Shown: positions 26,590 through 39,438, numbered from the stretch's first letter. The stretch is DNA of 64,000 nt from Winslowiella iniecta (GCF_001267535.1 NZ_JRXE01000006.1:62001-126000); one strand, 5' to 3'. Notes: a model not told the origin generated them from the sequence alone. Program-made: numbers and translations.

Positions 26590-26844
26590 ATGGAAAATAG
26601 TGAAATTCAGTCCGTGCTGATGAGCGCGTTATCGTTAGAAGAAGTTCATGTCACGGGTGATGGCAGCCATTTTCAGGTGGTTGCTGTTGGTGAGATGTTT
26701 GCTGAACTGAGCCGTGTAAAAAAGCAGCAGGCGGTTTATGCTCCGCTGATGGAATACATCGCGGATAATCGCATTCACGCGGTTTCAATCAAGACCTATA
26801 CGCCCGCAGAGTGGGCGCGCGACCGTAAGCTAAACGGTTTTTAA
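26590..26844 (+). CDS. ibaG: BolA-family protein IbaG
   Basis: 84 residues, BolA-like class II KH fold: [18 protein letters not shown], then [14 protein letters not shown], then [13 protein letters not shown]. The family works with monothiol glutaredoxins in iron-sulfur cluster handling; E. coli IbaG (YrbA) is linked to acid stress. It sits between mla and murA as in E. coli. Confidence 0.96.
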   Translation: MENSEIQSVLMSALSLEEVHVTGDGSHFQVVAVGEMFAELSRVKKQQAVYAPLMEYIADNRIHAVSIKTYTPAEWARDRKLNGF

Positions 26845-26900
26845 GCTGATTCAGCGTAGCTTCGTGGTGAAGCTGGCGGACAGCCTGTTTAAGTTTCTGA

Positions 26901-28178
<1,278 letters not shown>

Positions 28179-28209
28179 TCCCACTGCCAGCCGTATGGTA
28201 TAAACATCT

Positions 28210-28238
28210 GGGCCGACATAATGTCGGCCCATTTTTTT
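28210..28238 (+). terminator. Terminator between murA and sfsB
   Basis: GGGCCGACAT and its complement flank a single A, so the real loop is larger. A run of seven T follows. The end of the convergent sfsB gene touches the T-run. Confidence 0.9.
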
Positions 28239-28497
28239 ATGTGCGCATCAGCTTTTTACGGTCGATAAGCTGTTGCGTGACTTTATCATAATAGCGACTG
28301 GGCCAAATCACTGCCGGATGAATGGCAATCGCCTCGGCAATTAACCATTCGCCTTTTGGCCATGGGCGCGTGAGCGCATTGGCTAACGTTGACGAACTCA
28401 GCCCTGCCTCACGGGAAACCGCCGCCAGCGATGTTCCACGCTTGCGTAACGCGGCAATAATATCTGCGGGATGCCAGTCCTTGTTCCTTGCATGCAT
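28237..28497 (-). CDS. sfsB: Ner-like/Nlp DNA-binding protein SfsB
   Basis: 86 residues from ATG 28497, preceded by AAGGAGG. Winged helix of the Ner/Nlp type: WHPADIIAALRKRGTSLAAVSREAGLSSSTLANAL then RPWPKGEWLIAEAI. These relate to the phage Mu Ner repressor. E. coli SfsB was linked to maltose gene expression, with the target unclear. The in-frame start at 28578 is rejected because of the ribosome site and family start. Confidence 0.92.
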   Translation of the reverse strand: MHARNKDWHPADIIAALRKRGTSLAAVSREAGLSSSTLANALTRPWPKGEWLIAEAIAIHPAVIWPSRYYDKVTQQLIDRKKLMRT

Positions 28498-28643
28498 AAC
28501 CTTTCCTCCTTGAGAAAACCTTCCGTTAAAATCAGGTGATTGCCTGATGGCTATTACTGGATAATTTATAGCAATCATTTTCCATAAAGCTCCAGTAATT
28601 TTTCGTAAAGGGGCAGGTTTTGTGTAGGGACGCGCAGAAGGAA

Positions 28644-28657
28644 TGCAACAGGTTGCA
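28644..28657. promoter_or_regulatory. Palindrome upstream of sfsB, possible operator
   Basis: TGCAACAGGTTGCA is a perfect 14-base inverted repeat, about 150 bases upstream of the sfsB start. It may be the binding site of an unidentified regulator or of SfsB itself. Confidence 0.35.
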
Positions 28658-28725
28658 ACAAAGTAACCGCGGGATAAGGGGATAATCAGAAGGGAAGGGG
28701 AACGCGAAGGCGTTCCCCTGAAGCA

Positions 28726-29697
28726 TCAGAATTCGCGCTGTACCGACATATGAGCCAGTGCTTCCAGCGCGCTGCGCCACGGTGATTCTGGCAGTGCCTG
28801 CAACGCGGAAATGGCTTTATCCGCTTCCTGTTCGGCGCGGGCGCGTGTCCATTCCAGTGAACCGTACTGGCGCATGGTTTCCAGAACGGGCTCCAGTAAA
28901 TGACGGCCATTGCCCTCTTCGATGGCTTTACGGATCATCGCGGCTTGTTCAGCATTGCCGTGTTGCATGGCGTGCAGCAGCGGTAGCGTGGGTTTACCTT
29001 CGCTCAGATCGTCACCGACATTTTTGCCGAGGGTTTGACCATCAGCGCTGTAATCCAGCAGATCATCAATCAGCTGAAACGCCGTGCCGATGTAGCGACC
29101 ATAGTCCTGCAACGCTTTTTCCTGCGCCTCGGTCGCATCGGCGAGGATCGCCGACGATTGCGCCGCCGCTTCGAATAATCGCGCCGTCTTACTGTAGATC
29201 ACCCGCATATAACTCTCTTCAGTAATATCGGGATCGTTACAGTTCATCAGTTGAAGGACTTCGCCTTCAGCAATCACGTTCACCGCTTCTGACATCAGCG
29301 CCAGCACCCGCAGTGAGCCGAGGCTGGTCATCATCTGGAAGGCGCGGGTATAAATAAAATCACCGACCAGCACGCTGGCTGCATTGCCGAACGCGGCATT
29401 GGCGGTGGCTTTACCCCGGCGCATATCCGACTCGTCTACCACATCATCATGCAGCAGCGTGGCGGTATGGATAAATTCGATTAGCGCTGCCACGGTGACG
29501 TGCTGCTTGCCAGTGTAGTTGACAGCACGTGCAGCGAGCACCGCAATCATCGGACGAATTCGTTTGCCCCCTCCGCTGATAATGTAATATCCCAACTGAT
29601 TGATGAGAGAAACATCTGAATTCAGTTGCTCGAGGATTGTCTCGTTGACGGCCGCCATATCCTGCGCGGTTAATTCATTTATCTGTTCTAAGTTCAT
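28726..29697 (-). CDS. ispB: Octaprenyl diphosphate synthase IspB
   Basis: 323 residues, trans-prenyltransferase. First aspartate-rich motif LLHDDVVDESD (Asp84, 85, 88), second QLIDDLLDY, plus GGGKRIRP near residue 43. It makes the C40 side chain of ubiquinone and menaquinone. Divergent from rplU, as in E. coli. Quinone-chain supply ties it loosely to ubiUVT further right. Confidence 0.97.
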   Translation of the reverse strand: MNLEQINELTAQDMAAVNETILEQLNSDVSLINQLGYYIISGGGKRIRPMIAVLAARAVNYTGKQHVTVAALIEFIHTATLLHDDVVDESDMRRGKATANAAFGNAASVLVGDFIYTRAFQMMTSLGSLRVLALMSEAVNVIAEGEVLQLMNCNDPDITEESYMRVIYSKTARLFEAAAQSSAILADATEAQEKALQDYGRYIGTAFQLIDDLLDYSADGQTLGKNVGDDLSEGKPTLPLLHAMQHGNAEQAAMIRKAIEEGNGRHLLEPVLETMRQYGSLEWTRARAEQEADKAISALQALPESPWRSALEALAHMSVQREF

Positions 29698-30078
29698 CAG
29701 TCTGTTCAGCTATCGCTCTGTTCACTGCTATCCCCATCCTGCTTTAAGTTGCCTCAGGGCTGGCTACACCCGCTGACCCGGATCGCAAAGTTATCTCTGT
29801 TCACAGGGGCTGCGGCACGGTCATCTTCCTGCAACTCAAATCATTTTGGGTTATGATAAGCGCCTTATTCGTGCTCGCGGCAAGTAATGTATTACAGATT
29901 GTACTTGAAAAACGAGGCGGATGAACGCCAACAATCACGCTGCGTTTTTTTTCTGCAATCCTTTGCATTGGACTCTTGTCAACGCGAGGGAATTTGCGTA
30001 GAATTCGCGCCCTATTGTGAATATTTATAGCGCCGCCTGAAAATTAAAAGAAGGCATGCGCGGAAAGCGGAGTTTTAT
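29698..30078. other. Divergent intergenic region ispB/rplU
   Basis: 381 bases with no coding frame. It holds the rplU promoter (29976-30004), the rplU leader and presumably the ispB promoter, which I could not fix. Confidence 0.7.
29976..30004 (+). promoter_or_regulatory. Sigma-70 promoter of rplU-rpmA
   Basis: -35 TTGTCA (29976-29981), 17-base spacer, -10 TAGAAT (29999-30004), then a GC-rich stretch TCGCGCCC as seen in stringently controlled ribosomal promoters. 75 bases upstream of rplU. Confidence 0.75.
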
Positions 30079-30390
30079 ATGTACGCGGTTTTCCAAAGTG
30101 GTGGTAAACAACACCGAGTTAGCGAAGGTCAGACCGTTCGCCTGGAAAAGCTGGACATCGCAACCGGCGAAACCATCGAGTTCGATCAGGTTCTGATGAT
30201 TGCAAACGGCGAAGATGTTCAGATCGGCGCACCATTAGTTTCTGGCGGCCTGATTAAAGCAGAAATCGTTGCTCACGGTCGTGGCGAGAAAATTAAGATT
30301 GTTAAGTTTCGTCGTCGTAAACACCACCGTAAGCAGCAAGGCCACCGTCAGTGGTTCACTGATGTGAAAATCACTGGCATCAGCGCCTAA
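30079..30390 (+). CDS. rplU: 50S ribosomal protein L21
   Basis: 103 residues, full length for L21: [20 protein letters not shown] and [19 protein letters not shown]. It binds 23S rRNA with L20. Cotranscribed with rpmA (15-base gap). Confidence 0.99.
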   Translation: MYAVFQSGGKQHRVSEGQTVRLEKLDIATGETIEFDQVLMIANGEDVQIGAPLVSGGLIKAEIVAHGRGEKIKIVKFRRRKHHRKQQGHRQWFTDVKITGISA

Positions 30391-30402
30391 GAGGAGATCT
30401 GA

Positions 30403-30663
<261 letters not shown>

Positions 30664-30715
30664 GGTTTTCGAGTCTCAGGGCTGCCTGAAAAGGCCGACC
30701 TGAACTGACGAAGAT

Positions 30716-30743
30716 AAGCCCCGCAAATGTTGCGGGGCTTTTT
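30716..30743 (+). terminator. Terminator of rplU-rpmA
   Basis: AAGCCCCGCAA and its complement form an 11-bp stem around ATG, followed by a T-run. Read-through may feed yhbE-obgE. Confidence 0.92.
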
Positions 30744-30779
30744 ACATTCTGGTCTTCTCTGACCGCAGGATGCTAAAAA

Positions 30780-32940
<2,161 letters not shown>

Positions 32941-32945
32941 ACCTC

Positions 32946-32973
32946 ACGGGGCACATTTATGTGCCCCGTTTTA
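32946..32973 (+). terminator. Terminator between obgE and fes
   Basis: The 11-bp stem ACGGGGCACAT/ATGTGCCCCGT with a TT core is followed by TTTTATTT on the plus strand. It separates the convergent genes. Confidence 0.9.
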
Positions 32974-32980
32974 TTTGCGG

Positions 32981-34207
32981 TTAGCGTAAAAACTGCGGCG
33001 CAGACCACAACTGCTGCAAGCCATCGGTCAGCCCACTGCGCCACCACAGCGCATCATGGCCGCCATCAATCTGATGATATTCGACATCATGACCTGCCGC
33101 ATCAAGCTGCTGTGACAGGCGGTCGTTGACCGTGATAATCAGCGGCTCACGTTTCCCGGCTTCAAGCAAAAACCGCATGCTGCTACCGCTTCCTGACGCC
33201 TGCGCAATCTGTTCTGACAACCAACCCGACTTTTCCGCCAGATCACGCTGTGGCCACCAGAAAGAGCCGGACAGACTCAGCGCGCAACCAAAGCGTCGTG
33301 GCCAGTTGAGCACGGCGTATACCGCTGACAATCCACCAAAGCTTTGCCCGGCCACGACTGTGCGTGTCGGATCGCTATCATGCGCTGCCCAGCCTGCGAG
33401 CTGCGGTAAAAGCTCTTCCTGTACCGCCAGCCAAAAATCAGCATGACAGGGCAGCTCCACACTACGCTGCTGCGGGTTGATGCTGTCGATTAACAGATAA
33501 ACCGCTTCCGGCAGTTCACCGGCATCAGTCATTGCCTGCAACGGGCCGCCAACCGGCATGGTCTGCGCCCAGAACTGGCCGTCGAGTAAGATCGCCAGCG
33601 GTCGGCTGGCAGGCGCACGGCTACCGGTGGTGATCAGCCATACCGAACGGCTATTACCGAGACGCGAGCTGCTCCACTGATAACGCTGGCACTGGTGCGG
33701 TGGTTGCTGTGCGGCTGCCTGCCAGTAAGTTTGCGGCGGAGCCAGTGGCATATGCAGCGGTGACGTGGGGTGTCCGCGTCCGCTTTTCCAGCTGCCATGA
33801 TGATTGAGCGGGTCACCGATGGCATCAGCAAACAGGCTGCGCCAACTGTTGCGCTGCATTGTGACATCACTGGTCTGCGCCTGCAGGAACGGATCCTCGG
33901 CGCTATGTGGGATCAGGCTGTAACTGCCGCGCCAGCTGGCATCCAGCTGCGTTTGCCATTGCCAGACATCAGTACCGGCGATCCGTTGTAAGGATTGCGG
34001 CAATCCTTGCTGATGATGATCGCTTATACCAGTAATATTGATCCATACGCGGCGAGTGGCCGAGCGGGATTCATCTCCCTGCGGATCGCGCCAGAGAAAA
34101 GTCACCGTATGGCGTTTATTCACCGCCGGTTCGATAATCGGTGTGCCGAGCTGCACCACCTCCTGCCACCAGGTCTCGCTACCAATATCGTTTCTTAACA
34201 GCATCAT
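32981..34207 (-). CDS. fes: Enterochelin (enterobactin) esterase Fes
   Basis: 408 residues (E. coli about 400). N-terminal Fes domain with an immunoglobulin-like fold (about 1-165), then an alpha/beta hydrolase of the esterase D type: nucleophile Ser289 in AGQSFGGLSA, His384 in DGGHDALWW. It hydrolyses ferric enterobactin in the cytoplasm to release iron. It diverges from fepA with a Fur-box-like site between. No ybdZ or entF follows, so the biosynthetic genes are elsewhere or absent. Start ATG 34207 or 34204; the ribosome site is weak. Confidence 0.93.
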   Translation of the reverse strand: MMLLRNDIGSETWWQEVVQLGTPIIEPAVNKRHTVTFLWRDPQGDESRSATRRVWINITGISDHHQQGLPQSLQRIAGTDVWQWQTQLDASWRGSYSLIPHSAEDPFLQAQTSDVTMQRNSWRSLFADAIGDPLNHHGSWKSGRGHPTSPLHMPLAPPQTYWQAAAQQPPHQCQRYQWSSSRLGNSRSVWLITTGSRAPASRPLAILLDGQFWAQTMPVGGPLQAMTDAGELPEAVYLLIDSINPQQRSVELPCHADFWLAVQEELLPQLAGWAAHDSDPTRTVVAGQSFGGLSAVYAVLNWPRRFGCALSLSGSFWWPQRDLAEKSGWLSEQIAQASGSGSSMRFLLEAGKREPLIITVNDRLSQQLDAAGHDVEYHQIDGGHDALWWRSGLTDGLQQLWSAPQFLR

Positions 34208-34265
34208 AAGTTATCGCCAGGCTCAGTTTACCGTAAATGGATGATTCAATTACGCAATCAATAAT

Positions 34266-34284
34266 GCTATTGATAATTATTTGT
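34266..34284. promoter_or_regulatory. Fur-box-like operator between fes and fepA
   Basis: GCTATTGATAATTATTTGT agrees with the 19-base Fur consensus at 13 positions by eye, in an AT-rich divergent promoter region. Iron repression of both genes is known for E. coli fepA-fes; here it is inferred. Confidence 0.55.
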
Positions 34285-34421
34285 ATTTGCAATAGGGTGT
34301 TTCCGCTCGCACCAGCAGCAGTTGGCTCCTTAAGATTAACGACATTCCAGCATAATTGGTGAGACCCATCGTCATCACTTCGGTGCCGGCGGACGATGCG
34401 GATTTTCCAGGATAAAAAATA

Positions 34422-36647
34422 ATGAACAAGCTTTCACGTTTATCGTTAGCAATTTTGATCGAACTTGGCATGGTGACCACCGCCTTTGCCGCAGGGACAA
34501 CGGATAGTGTTGATGCTGATGACGGTACTCTGGTCGTGACGGCTGCCGAGCAGACATTACAGGCTCCCGGGGTTTCCACCATCACCGCAGATGAAATCAA
34601 AAAAAGGCCCCCTTCACGCGACGTTTCAGAAATTATCCGCACCATGCCGGGCGTTAACCTGACCGGTAACTCCACCAGTGGCCAGCGCGGTAACAATCGA
34701 CAAATCGATATTCGTGGCATGGGGCCGGAAAATACCCTGATCCTGATTGATGGCAGACCGGTTTCCAGCCGCAACTCGGTTCGTCTTGGCTGGCGTGGAG
34801 AGCGTGATACCCGTGGCGACACCAACTGGGTGCCACCTGAAATGATTGACCATATTGAAGTCATTCGTGGTCCGGCGGCGGCACGTTACGGAAACGGTGC
34901 CGCCGGTGGCGTGGTGAATATCATTACCAAAAAGGACACCGGCGAGTGGCATGGTTCCTGGGATAGCTACTTTAATGTGCCGGAGCATAAAGAAGAGGGG
35001 GCGACCAAACGCACCAATTTCAGTCTGACCGGGCCGCTGGGGGATGACGTCAGCTTCCGCCTGTACGGTGGGTTAAGCAAAACTCAGGCTGATGCCCAGT
35101 TTATCAACGAAGGCCATCAGTCACTGCGCACTGGCACCTACGCCGACACAGTACCGGCAGGTCGTGAAGGTTCAATCAATAAAGATATTAATGGTTTACT
35201 GAGCTGGGCCTTTGCGCCAATGCAGGCGCTTGAGTTCGAAGCGGGTTACAGCCGCCAGGGTAATCTGTATGCCGGCGACACGCAAAATACCAATACCAGT
35301 GCGCTGGTACAGGATCACTACGGTGACGAAACTAACCGTATGTATCGAAAGAATTTTGCCGTCACCTGGACCGGTGCCTGGGATAATGGCGTCAGTACTA
35401 AAAACTTCGCCCAGTATGAAAATACCCGTAATTCACGCATGAATGAAGGTCTGGCTGGCGGTACCGAAGGGATCTTCGCGAACGATAACTTCTCAGATAT
35501 TCAGCTTGATGATGTGCTACTGCACAGTGAAGTGAGTATTCCGTTTAATCTGCTGGTGAACCAGACCGCGACCATCGGTACCGAATGGAATCAGCAGCGA
35601 ATGAAGGATAGTTCGTCGAATACCCAGGCGTTGTCCAGTGGCGATATTGCCGGTATCAGCAGCACTAACCGCAGCCCTTACTCCTCAGCCGAGATTTTCT
35701 CGCTGTTTGCTGAAGACAATATGGAGCTGACTGACAGTACCATGTTGGTGCCAGGTCTGCGTTTTGATCATCACACCATTGTTGGCAATAACTGGAGTCC
35801 GTCGCTGAACCTGACGCAAGGCCTGGCGGATGACTTCACGCTGAAGATGGGAATTGCGCGCGCCTATAAAGCACCAAGCCTGTATCAGACCAACCCAAAC
35901 TATGTGCTTTACAGCCGTGGTCAGGGTTGTGCAAATAGCGCCGGTGCCTGTTATCTGGTGGGCAATGAAGACCTGAAAGCGGAAACCAGTATCAATAAAG
36001 AGATAGGTATTGAGTATAAACACGAGGGTTATCAGGCCGGCGTCACCTGGTTCCGTAACGATTACCGCAATAAAATCGACGCGGGCTACCTGCCGACCGG
36101 GACTTCCCTGAGCGGGGCAGCAGATGTCTACAAGTGGCAAAACGTACCGAAAGCGGTGGTTGAGGGGCTGGAAGGGACAGTGAATATTCCGCTGAGCGAT
36201 AGCATCGGCTGGAATAACAACATTACTTATATGTTGCAGAGCAAAAACAAGGAAACCGGCGATCGCCTGTCGATTATCCCGCAGTATACCCTGAACTCGA
36301 CGCTCTCCTGGCAGGCGATGCAGGATCTGTCGCTGCAAACTACCCTGACCTGGTATGGCCGTCAGACGCCGAAGAAGTACAACTACAAGGGAGAAGCGGT
36401 AACGGGTAGCGAGCGGGATGAAGTCAGCCCGTATTCCGTGTTGGGTCTGAGCGGAACGTATGACGTTACTAAGTACGCCAGCGTTACGTTGGGTATCGAT
36501 AACCTGTTTGATAAGCGCCATTTCCGTCAGGGCAATGCGCAAACTACCGGTAACGCCAATACCAATTCGTATATGTATGGCGCAGGTGCCAATACTTATA
36601 ATGAATCAGGCCGCACTTTCTATATGAGTCTGAACACGCAGTTCTGA
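34422..36647 (+). CDS. fepA: TonB-dependent ferric enterobactin receptor FepA
   Basis: 741 residues. Signal peptide cut after about residue 23 (AFA/AG). TonB-box-like GTLVVTAAEQ, plug domain with QIDIRGMGPENTLILIDG, then the 22-strand barrel ending in the aromatic residue Phe (MSLNTQF). The closest match I know is E. coli FepA over its whole length. The two loop cysteines (CANSAGAC) are kept. It imports ferric enterobactin across the outer membrane. In E. coli fepA lies in the ent cluster; here it sits with fes between obgE and dacB. Confidence 0.95.
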   Translation: MNKLSRLSLAILIELGMVTTAFAAGTTDSVDADDGTLVVTAAEQTLQAPGVSTITADEIKKRPPSRDVSEIIRTMPGVNLTGNSTSGQRGNNRQIDIRGMGPENTLILIDGRPVSSRNSVRLGWRGERDTRGDTNWVPPEMIDHIEVIRGPAAARYGNGAAGGVVNIITKKDTGEWHGSWDSYFNVPEHKEEGATKRTNFSLTGPLGDDVSFRLYGGLSKTQADAQFINEGHQSLRTGTYADTVPAGREGSINKDINGLLSWAFAPMQALEFEAGYSRQGNLYAGDTQNTNTSALVQDHYGDETNRMYRKNFAVTWTGAWDNGVSTKNFAQYENTRNSRMNEGLAGGTEGIFANDNFSDIQLDDVLLHSEVSIPFNLLVNQTATIGTEWNQQRMKDSSSNTQALSSGDIAGISSTNRSPYSSAEIFSLFAEDNMELTDSTMLVPGLRFDHHTIVGNNWSPSLNLTQGLADDFTLKMGIARAYKAPSLYQTNPNYVLYSRGQGCANSAGACYLVGNEDLKAETSINKEIGIEYKHEGYQAGVTWFRNDYRNKIDAGYLPTGTSLSGAADVYKWQNVPKAVVEGLEGTVNIPLSDSIGWNNNITYMLQSKNKETGDRLSIIPQYTLNSTLSWQAMQDLSLQTTLTWYGRQTPKKYNYKGEAVTGSERDEVSPYSVLGLSGTYDVTKYASVTLGIDNLFDKRHFRQGNAQTTGNANTNSYMYGAGANTYNESGRTFYMSLNTQF

Positions 36648-36652
36648 TAATA

Positions 36653-36680
36653 AACGGGGAAAGCCGCGGCTTTCCCCGTT
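36653..36680. terminator. Long hairpin between fepA and dacB
   Basis: A 13-bp perfect stem AACGGGGAAAGCC/GGCTTTCCCCGTT with a two-base centre lies between the convergent ends. The T-run is poor, so function as a bidirectional terminator is likely but not certain. Confidence 0.7.
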
Positions 36681-36689
36681 AGTGAGTAC

Positions 36690-38123
36690 TCAGTTATTCT
36701 GATAAATATCTTTGTACAGACGGCTTTCAAAACGCACCAGTGGAATACGGCGCTGACGCTGATCCTGCGGCGGTACGGCATAACCCGACAGGAACTGCAC
36801 AAATGCCACGCGCTGACCGCTGGCAGTGGTCAGGAAGCCTGCAAGGTTATAAACCCCTTGCAGTGAACCGGTTTTCGCCGACAGCTTGCCATCCACTCCC
36901 GCCTCATGCAGACCACCACGATAACGCAGCGTGCCATCGTAACCCGACAGCGGCAGCATCGAGATAAAGTTCAGCTGCTGATCATTCTGGGCAATATATT
37001 GCAGCACCTGCATCATGGTCGCGGGTGAGATCAGGTCATGACGTGACAGACCAGAGCCATCCACCTGAATGCTGTTGCCCATATCGATGTTGGCTTTCTG
37101 ACGCAGGATCTGACGCACTGCATCCTGCCCCGCACGCCAGGTTCCCGGCACATTAAAGCGCTCGCGACCAATGGTGCGGAAAACCGTATCGGCAATCATA
37201 TTGTCGGACTTTTTCAGCATAATCTTCAGCAGATCGTGCAGCGGTGCGGATTGGGTCTGCGCCAGCACGGTTCCGGCAGCATTCTGGCGCTTTTCGCGCA
37301 CCAGATGGCCGGTGTAATCAATACCAGCATCCAGCAATTCACTTTTCAGAATCGCGCCGGCATAACTGGCACCATCCTGCACCGCAAAGGCCAGCGGCAA
37401 CGGTTCAGCACGCTGGGTCAGGCAACCGGTCAGCGTGAAACGGTTTAACTCACCAGGCACCACATCCAGTTCACAGTACTGAGCATCAGAAGAGCCTTTT
37501 GCCAGCGTGCGCACTTCACTGAACATATTGACCGGGTAGTAAGATGCCACGCGAATAAACGCGTTATCACCCGGGTTTGGTGCGCTGTACAGCGAAACCG
37601 AGAAGCAGTTGCGGTCCACAATCGCCGCTCCGGGTGGAGCACTGAAGCATTGGGTCATATCATTCCACGGCCAGCCCGGCGCTTTGTCATGGCTGGAAAA
37701 CACTGAGGTATCAATCACCAGGTTGCCTTCAATATGCTGTACGCCCTGTTTTTTCAACACGGCGACCATATTGCGCAAATGCTGGCGTGTCAGCGTGGGA
37801 TCGCCGCCAAAGCGGGCAATTAAATCGCCACGCAGGGTGCCACCTGAGAGAGCGCCTTTACTCTCCAGCGTGGTCTGAAAACGGTAGTCAGGGCCAAGCT
37901 GCAATAACGCTGCCAGCGCAGTAATCACCTTCATGGTACTGGCGGGTAGCGCCATCTGCTGGCTGTGATAATCGATTATCGGCGTAGTAGCGCCGATTTT
38001 CTGCACCATCAGCGCCAGGTTTGCACCATCTGGCAAATATTGCGCGTACTCTTCTACGGGCGCAGCGTTTGCTTGCAGCATAAACGCGAAGGTTAATCCG
38101 GTAACAAGTCGTGAAAATCGCAT
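36690..38123 (-). CDS. dacB: D-Ala-D-Ala carboxypeptidase/endopeptidase DacB (PBP4)
   Basis: 477 residues (E. coli 477). Signal peptide about 20 residues. Penicillin-binding motifs: Ser62-Thr-Met-Lys65, SDN in LKKSDNMIAD, KTG in LSAKTGS. A low-molecular-mass class C PBP that trims and cleaves peptide cross-links. Ends LYKDIYQNN exactly as in E. coli. Divergent from greA. Confidence 0.97.
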   Translation of the reverse strand: MRFSRLVTGLTFAFMLQANAAPVEEYAQYLPDGANLALMVQKIGATTPIIDYHSQQMALPASTMKVITALAALLQLGPDYRFQTTLESKGALSGGTLRGDLIARFGGDPTLTRQHLRNMVAVLKKQGVQHIEGNLVIDTSVFSSHDKAPGWPWNDMTQCFSAPPGAAIVDRNCFSVSLYSAPNPGDNAFIRVASYYPVNMFSEVRTLAKGSSDAQYCELDVVPGELNRFTLTGCLTQRAEPLPLAFAVQDGASYAGAILKSELLDAGIDYTGHLVREKRQNAAGTVLAQTQSAPLHDLLKIMLKKSDNMIADTVFRTIGRERFNVPGTWRAGQDAVRQILRQKANIDMGNSIQVDGSGLSRHDLISPATMMQVLQYIAQNDQQLNFISMLPLSGYDGTLRYRGGLHEAGVDGKLSAKTGSLQGVYNLAGFLTTASGQRVAFVQFLSGYAVPPQDQRQRRIPLVRFESRLYKDIYQNN

Positions 38124-38240
38124 AATCTCGCGGTAACTGACAGTAAACGAGCTGTCATACTACGGTGCATTGAGGTGCAAAGTAAACGATGACCCATAGG
38201 GAACTCTGGGTTAAAATACGTATCAAAATGCAAAACCGAT

Positions 38241-38280
38241 CCTGACCCTGGGGGAATCTCCGGGTCAGGTTTCTTTTGTT
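38241..38280 (+). ncRNA. Leader terminator of greA, probable 3' end of a GraL-type small RNA
   Basis: The stem CCTGACCC/GGGTCAGG (38241-38269, G-rich inner part) is followed by TTTCTTTTGTTT, about 100 bases upstream of greA. In E. coli the greA leader ends early at such a terminator and yields GraL. The match is by position and structure; a -10-like TAAAAT lies at 38212-38217. Confidence 0.6.
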
Positions 38281-38374
38281 TGCAATTCGGCAGTAAGCGC
38301 GGCAGAACGCAGTTTCTGCAGTCACCCTGTCAGGATGACGACACTTTGAACAGGATAGATTACGAGGTATTGAG

Positions 38375-38851
38375 ATGAACCAGATTCCGATGACGTTAAG
38401 GGGCGCCGAGAGGTTGCGCGAAGAGCTCGAAGAGCTGAAAACCGTTAAACGCCCCAGAATTATTGCCTCAATTGCTGAAGCACGTGAGCATGGTGATTTG
38501 AAAGAAAATGCCGAATATCATGCTGCGCGTGAAGAGCAGGGTTTCTGTGAAGGCCGTATTCAGGAGATTGAAGCTAAACTCTCCAATGCTCAGGTGATCG
38601 ATGTCACCAAAATGAATGCTAATGGTCGCGTTATTTTTGGTGCGACAGTCAGCATTCTGAATGTGGACAGCGAAGAAGAGTTTACTTACCGCATTGTTGG
38701 CGACGATGAAGCGGACTTTAAACACAATCTGATTTCAGTGAATTCACCGATGGCGCGTGGCCTGATCGGTAAAGAAGTGGATGATGTGGTTGTGATTAAA
38801 ACGCCCGGCGGCGATGTTGACTACGAAATTCTGAAGATCGAATACATCTGA
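38375..38851 (+). CDS. greA: Transcript cleavage factor GreA
   Basis: 158 residues. N-terminal coiled coil that enters the RNA polymerase secondary channel, with the acidic tip near residues 41-44 ([18 protein letters not shown]), and a C-terminal globular domain. It rescues backtracked elongation complexes. Leader contains an attenuator-like hairpin. Confidence 0.98.
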   Translation: MNQIPMTLRGAERLREELEELKTVKRPRIIASIAEAREHGDLKENAEYHAAREEQGFCEGRIQEIEAKLSNAQVIDVTKMNANGRVIFGATVSILNVDSEEEFTYRIVGDDEADFKHNLISVNSPMARGLIGKEVDDVVVIKTPGGDVDYEILKIEYI

Positions 38852-38982
38852 GTTCGCTCAGAAAAAATCTTACCGCTGGCTGAGCTGACGGCAATTTTAA
38901 TCAGCAGGTGTGACGCTGCACAAAATTTCCGCATATTCGCGTCGGTGGGTCAGATTTTAAAAGGTCGATTGTAAAGAAAGGA

Positions 38983-39005
38983 AAAAGGCCGCATTGCGGC
39001 CTTTT
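38983..39005. terminator. Terminator between greA and yhbY
   Basis: AAAAGGCCGCA/TGCGGCCTTTT palindrome, with A-run and T-run on the two sides, so it can serve both convergent genes. Confidence 0.88.
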
Positions 39006-39093
39006 ATCTGATGCAGGAGCATGGCACTTTTGCCATCAATGAGCCTTGAGCACCGGGGAAATTACCCTTAAAGTGCATCATTCAGGCAGGCCA

Positions 39094-39387
39094 TTAACGC
39101 GGTATTGAAATCTTGCGTTCCTTTGATGGGCGATACAGCACCAGCGTTTTGCCGATTACCTGCACGTTACTTGCACCCGTCTCGCGTACGATCGCTTCGA
39201 CTACCAGCGTTTTGGTTTCACGGTCTTCCGTCGCGATTTTCACCTTGATTAATTCATGGTGTTCAAGTGCTTGTTCGATCTCGGCCAGCACACCTTCGGT
39301 CAGGCCATTGTTGCCCAGCATCACAACAGGCTTCAGTGGATGGGCCAGACCTTTCAGGTGCTGTTTTTGTTTGGGACTCAGATTCAT
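39094..39387 (-). CDS. yhbY: CRM-domain ribosome assembly factor YhbY
   Basis: 97 residues, single CRS1-YhbY domain: LSPKQKQHLKGLAHPLKPVVMLGNNGLTEGV. E. coli YhbY associates with pre-50S particles. Divergent from rlmE. Confidence 0.96.
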   Translation of the reverse strand: MNLSPKQKQHLKGLAHPLKPVVMLGNNGLTEGVLAEIEQALEHHELIKVKIATEDRETKTLVVEAIVRETGASNVQVIGKTLVLYRPSKERKISIPR

Positions 39388-39410
39388 CGTATTTTTTACT
39401 TACATTGGGA

Positions 39411-39438
39411 TTGAAAACGGTACATTCTACCGCCATCT
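39411..39438 (+). promoter_or_regulatory. Sigma-32-like promoter upstream of rlmE-ftsH
   Basis: TTGAAA (39411-39416), 14-base spacer, CGCCATCT (39431-39438), against the heat-shock consensus CTTGAAA/CCCCATNT. The E. coli rlmE-ftsH operon is heat inducible through sigma-32, which fits. Confidence 0.55.

Noticed and set aside
35685-36542. 285-codon minus-strand frame opposite fepA
   Set aside because: No recognisable domain; fepA matches its family over the full length on the other strand.
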